A DNA stretch of 9,698 bases. Source: Gammaproteobacteria bacterium (GTDB lineage: Bacteria > Pseudomonadota > Gammaproteobacteria > SZUA-229). Positions 7,035 to 9,698 of the stretch are shown piece after piece. The stretch covers positions 1-9,698 of the forward strand of contig WTCC01000249.1 of assembly GCA_013138755.1 (NCBI GenBank). The letters are read 5' to 3'. Position 1 is the first letter of the stretch. Every line of letters begins with the position of its first letter. The translations under genes were made by a program, and so were the position numbers. The notes under the pieces were generated by a model, which saw only the letters and a list, made by a program, of their open reading frames with translations, made no database searches and was not told the origin of the DNA.

Positions 7035-9662
7035 GTGCGTTTTTTCAATATCTTCAAACTATTTTTTATCATCACCACGGTGATGATGTCACTTGCTGCT
7101 GTGACTGTTGCCGGCGGTTATTTCTACCTTAACCCTAAGTTGCCCTCTATAGAGGGATTAAGCAATGTGCAACTTCAGGTTCCACTCCGTATATATAGCA
7201 GTGATGGCTCTCTTATGGGTGAATTTGGTGAGAAACGCAGAACACCAAAGAAGCTTGAAGAAATCCCTGAGCGGATGCGTCAGGCTTTTTTATCAGCTGA
7301 AGATGATCGTTTTTTTGAGCATCCAGGTGTTGATTATCAAGGTATTCTTAGAGCAGCATTTCATCTGGTGGTAACAGGTCAGCGAGGCCAGGGTGGCAGT
7401 ACGATCACCATGCAGTTAGCACGTAATTTCTATCTAAGCAGCGAAAAAACTTACCTGCGTAAATTAAATGAAATATTGTTAGCGTTAAAGATAGAGCGTG
7501 AACTTGATAAAGAGAAGATACTCGAGCTGTATCTCAACAAGATCTATTTAGGTAATCGTTCTTACGGTGTAGCCGCTGCCGCGCAGATTTATTATGGGCT
7601 GGGCCTGGAGGATTTATCGCTGGCTCAGACAGCGATGATTGCTGGATTACCTAAAGCGCCATCGACCTATAACCCTATTATTAACCCCGATCGTGCGACC
7701 ATACGCCGTAATTATGTGTTATCACGTATGTTTCAGCTGGATTTCATAACGGCATTGGAGTTCGACGAGAACAGAAGTGCACCGGTTACCGCCGTGCGCC
7801 ATCACAGTGCGTTGGGGGTATATGCCCCGTATGTGAATGAAATGGTACGTGCTGAAATTGTCAGACAGTTTGCTGATGAAGCGTATGTTCGAGGGCTGAA
7901 AGTCTATACCACGATTAACAAACATCTGCAGCAGGCTGCTAATGACAGCCTATGGAATGGTCTGGTGGCATACGATAAGCGTCATGGATATCGAGGTGTT
8001 GTTCGTCATGTCGAGCTAACGGAAGAAGAATTGAGTCAAGTTCTTCCGGGTCCGGCGGTGGTGGACGAGGCAGACATGAGAGACTTAAATAATGATGAGT
8101 TAGCTAATGATGATTTAGCCGATGCATTAATTGATGCCGCTGATGCCGATGGAGACATTATTGAAGACAACAAGCCTGAGCTAATAGCAGTGCTGGAGAA
8201 AGATAAAGATTATGGTCGCTTTGTGCCAGCGTTGATATTAGCGGTGAATGATAGCGTTGATGAAGCACCAGTAGCTGTAAAGAAGACAAAAGCAGATAAA
8301 ACCGTAACTGAAGATTTTGGTTCAGCTATTGCCTTATTAAAAGACGGAAATCAGGTGCAACTGCCATGGAGCGGTATTGAATGGGCGCGTAAATATGTCA
8401 GTTTGAACCGTATAGGTGATGAGTTGAAGACGGTTTCTGAGGTTCTTAAGCCGGGAGATGTGGTCTGGTTAGCGCATACCCCTGCAGCTGGCTGGAGTCT
8501 GGCGCAGATCCCTGAAGTACAGGGTGCTCTAGTTTCTGTTGACCCCAATAACGGTGCTATACAGGCATTAAAGGGTGGTTTTAATTTCTCACACAGCAAA
8601 TTTAATCGTGTCGTGCAGGCCAAGAGGCAAGCAGGCTCAGGTTTTAAGCCAATTATCTACGCAGCAGCTCTGGATAAAAAGTTCACGCCGGCAACATTGA
8701 TCAATGATGCGCCCGTCGTGTTCGAAGATGCAGCATTAGAAGGTGCGTGGCGCCCGGAAAATTATAGCGGCAAAACATATGGCCCTACGCGTCTCCGTAA
8801 GGCTTTGTACAAGTCTCGAAACCTGGTCTCCATCCGAGTCCTTCGATCGATTGGAATCAGGCAGGCAAAGCTATACGCGCAGAATTTTGGTCTAGTCTAT
8901 GATGAATTACCTCACGATCTGTCGTTATCTCTAGGCAGCGCTGAGTTGACACCATTACAGATGTCGCGCATTTACTCTGTGTTTGCCAATGGCGGTTATC
9001 TAACCGAGCCTTATCTGATTCAGCGTATTGAAGATGCTGATGGTAGTACACTGTTTGAGGCAGATCCTGCCGTTGCCTGTGTTTCTTGTGTTATTGCAGA
9101 ACAGGAATGGTCAACAAGTGTTGTCGAAGATGATGCTTTAGAAAAATTGCCAAAGCAGGCGGCGCAAACCATAGAGCCAAGGCTGGCTTTCCAGATGAAC
9201 TCAATTCTGCAAGATGTCGTGCTACGTGGGACCGGACGTCGAGCGTTGGCGTTAGGCAGAAAAGATTTGGCCGGTAAGACGGGAACCACTAATGATCAGC
9301 GTGATGCCTGGTTTAATGGTTACAACCCTGATTTAGTGACAACGACATGGGTCGGTTTCGACCAGCTTAAGCCGCTGGGTAGCAAAGAAACAGCATCTCG
9401 AGCGTCATTGCCGATATGGGTTGATTATATGAGGGTGGCTTTGGCAGGGAAACCGGAAAGACAGCTGCCGCGTCCGGAAGGACTGGTAACGATGAAAATA
9501 AATGCAGAAACGGGTCTGGCTGCAGCTGATACAGATATTGATACGATATTTGAGATGTTTAGAAAAGAAAAAGCACCCACGGCAATCAGTGTGAATAACT
9601 CATCAGTGGATATCCATACTAAGGGTGACAATGCGACGGCGATTCCAGAGCAATTATTTTAG
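7035..9662 (+). CDS. mrcA: penicillin-binding protein 1A (class A, bifunctional)
   Basis: Synthesises and crosslinks peptidoglycan: GT51 glycosyltransferase plus transpeptidase, anchored in the inner membrane (also called ponA). From the GTG at 7035 it has 875 residues. One transmembrane helix (about 7-30) precedes the GT51 domain (about 60-235) with EDDRFFEH (catalytic E89), GGSTITMQLARN (120-131) and RKLNE (142-146). An OB-type middle region (PBP1a-specific) follows. The transpeptidase domain (about 493-800) has SGFK with the acyl-serine S535 and K538, SRN (594-596) and KTGT (748-751). The GTG is preferred over the ATG at 6951 because it places the helix at the N-terminus as in relatives, has AGGA upstream, and follows a plausible promoter. 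It is slightly longer than E. coli PBP1a (850) because the middle region carries an acidic insertion (344-378, 15 of 35 residues Asp/Glu). A CxxC pair (C682, C685) lies between SRN and KTGT. Divergent from pilM. Confidence 0.96.
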   Translation: MRFFNIFKLFFIITTVMMSLAAVTVAGGYFYLNPKLPSIEGLSNVQLQVPLRIYSSDGSLMGEFGEKRRTPKKLEEIPERMRQAFLSAEDDRFFEHPGVDYQGILRAAFHLVVTGQRGQGGSTITMQLARNFYLSSEKTYLRKLNEILLALKIERELDKEKILELYLNKIYLGNRSYGVAAAAQIYYGLGLEDLSLAQTAMIAGLPKAPSTYNPIINPDRATIRRNYVLSRMFQLDFITALEFDENRSAPVTAVRHHSALGVYAPYVNEMVRAEIVRQFADEAYVRGLKVYTTINKHLQQAANDSLWNGLVAYDKRHGYRGVVRHVELTEEELSQVLPGPAVVDEADMRDLNNDELANDDLADALIDAADADGDIIEDNKPELIAVLEKDKDYGRFVPALILAVNDSVDEAPVAVKKTKADKTVTEDFGSAIALLKDGNQVQLPWSGIEWARKYVSLNRIGDELKTVSEVLKPGDVVWLAHTPAAGWSLAQIPEVQGALVSVDPNNGAIQALKGGFNFSHSKFNRVVQAKRQAGSGFKPIIYAAALDKKFTPATLINDAPVVFEDAALEGAWRPENYSGKTYGPTRLRKALYKSRNLVSIRVLRSIGIRQAKLYAQNFGLVYDELPHDLSLSLGSAELTPLQMSRIYSVFANGGYLTEPYLIQRIEDADGSTLFEADPAVACVSCVIAEQEWSTSVVEDDALEKLPKQAAQTIEPRLAFQMNSILQDVVLRGTGRRALALGRKDLAGKTGTTNDQRDAWFNGYNPDLVTTTWVGFDQLKPLGSKETASRASLPIWVDYMRVALAGKPERQLPRPEGLVTMKINAETGLAAADTDIDTIFEMFRKEKAPTAISVNNSSVDIHTKGDNATAIPEQLF
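8091..8120 (+). repeat. 15-base tandem repeat inside ponA
   Basis: Two adjacent in-frame units, AATGATGAGTTAGCT (8091-8105) and AATGATGATTTAGCC (8106-8120), match at 13 of 15 bases and encode NDELA-NDDLA. A more diverged GATGCATTAATTGAT (8121-8135, DALID) follows. They lie within the acidic insertion of the PBP1a middle region and suggest local expansion by slippage. Confidence 0.6.
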
Positions 9663-9698
9663 AGCTTACGATTACTTTTCAAGAAAAGTTTGACCGAT

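Noticed and set aside
9674..9689. Inverted repeat ACTTTT-CAAG-AAAAGT just after the ponA stop as a terminator.
   Set aside because: The 6-bp stem is almost all A-T, and the sequence after it (TTGACCGAT) lacks a T-run, so it would be a poor intrinsic terminator. The window ends too soon to look further.

Overview
The window carries a classic gammaproteobacterial chromosomal core block. A type IV pilus alignment/secretin cluster, pilM-pilN-pilO-pilP-pilQ, is followed by two shikimate-pathway genes, aroK and aroB, all on the minus strand. Divergent from pilM, on the plus strand, lies a class A penicillin-binding protein gene (ponA/mrcA, PBP1a). The same order (mrcA divergent from hofMNOPQ-aroK-aroB in E. 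coli; ponA divergent from pilMNOPQ-aroK-aroB in Pseudomonas) is well known, so a gammaproteobacterium is the best call. The sequence alone does not give me genus or species. Base composition looks moderate and even, and no mobile element, CRISPR array, tRNA or rRNA is visible.

Layout from right to left: ponA (7035-9662, +) uses a GTG start behind a good sigma70-like promoter. A 181-base AT-rich divergent region (6854-7034) separates it from pilM (5792-6853, -, TTG start). pilM/pilN and pilN/pilO share single bases (TAATG) and pilO/pilP overlap by four (ATGA), so these four are probably translationally coupled. A 53-base gap precedes pilQ, whose best start is the ATG at 4028. After pilQ, an 81-base spacer leads into a strong hairpin with a U-tract that ends directly at the aroK ATG. 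aroB follows 29 bases after aroK and stops 33 bases from the window edge.

How the genes work together: PilM (cytoplasmic, actin-like) binds the N-terminal tail of PilN. PilN and PilO form a periplasmic coiled-coil/ferredoxin-fold heterodimer anchored in the inner membrane. The lipoprotein PilP links them to PilQ, the outer-membrane secretin through which the pilus passes. PBP1a makes and crosslinks the peptidoglycan this envelope-spanning machine must cross. AroK and AroB supply the shikimate pathway for aromatic amino acids.

I do not see an undescribed multi-gene system here. The points most worth a second look are the terminator-like hairpin fused to the aroK start codon, an acidic insertion with a 15-base tandem repeat in the middle of PBP1a, and possible minicistrons bridging pilP and pilQ.
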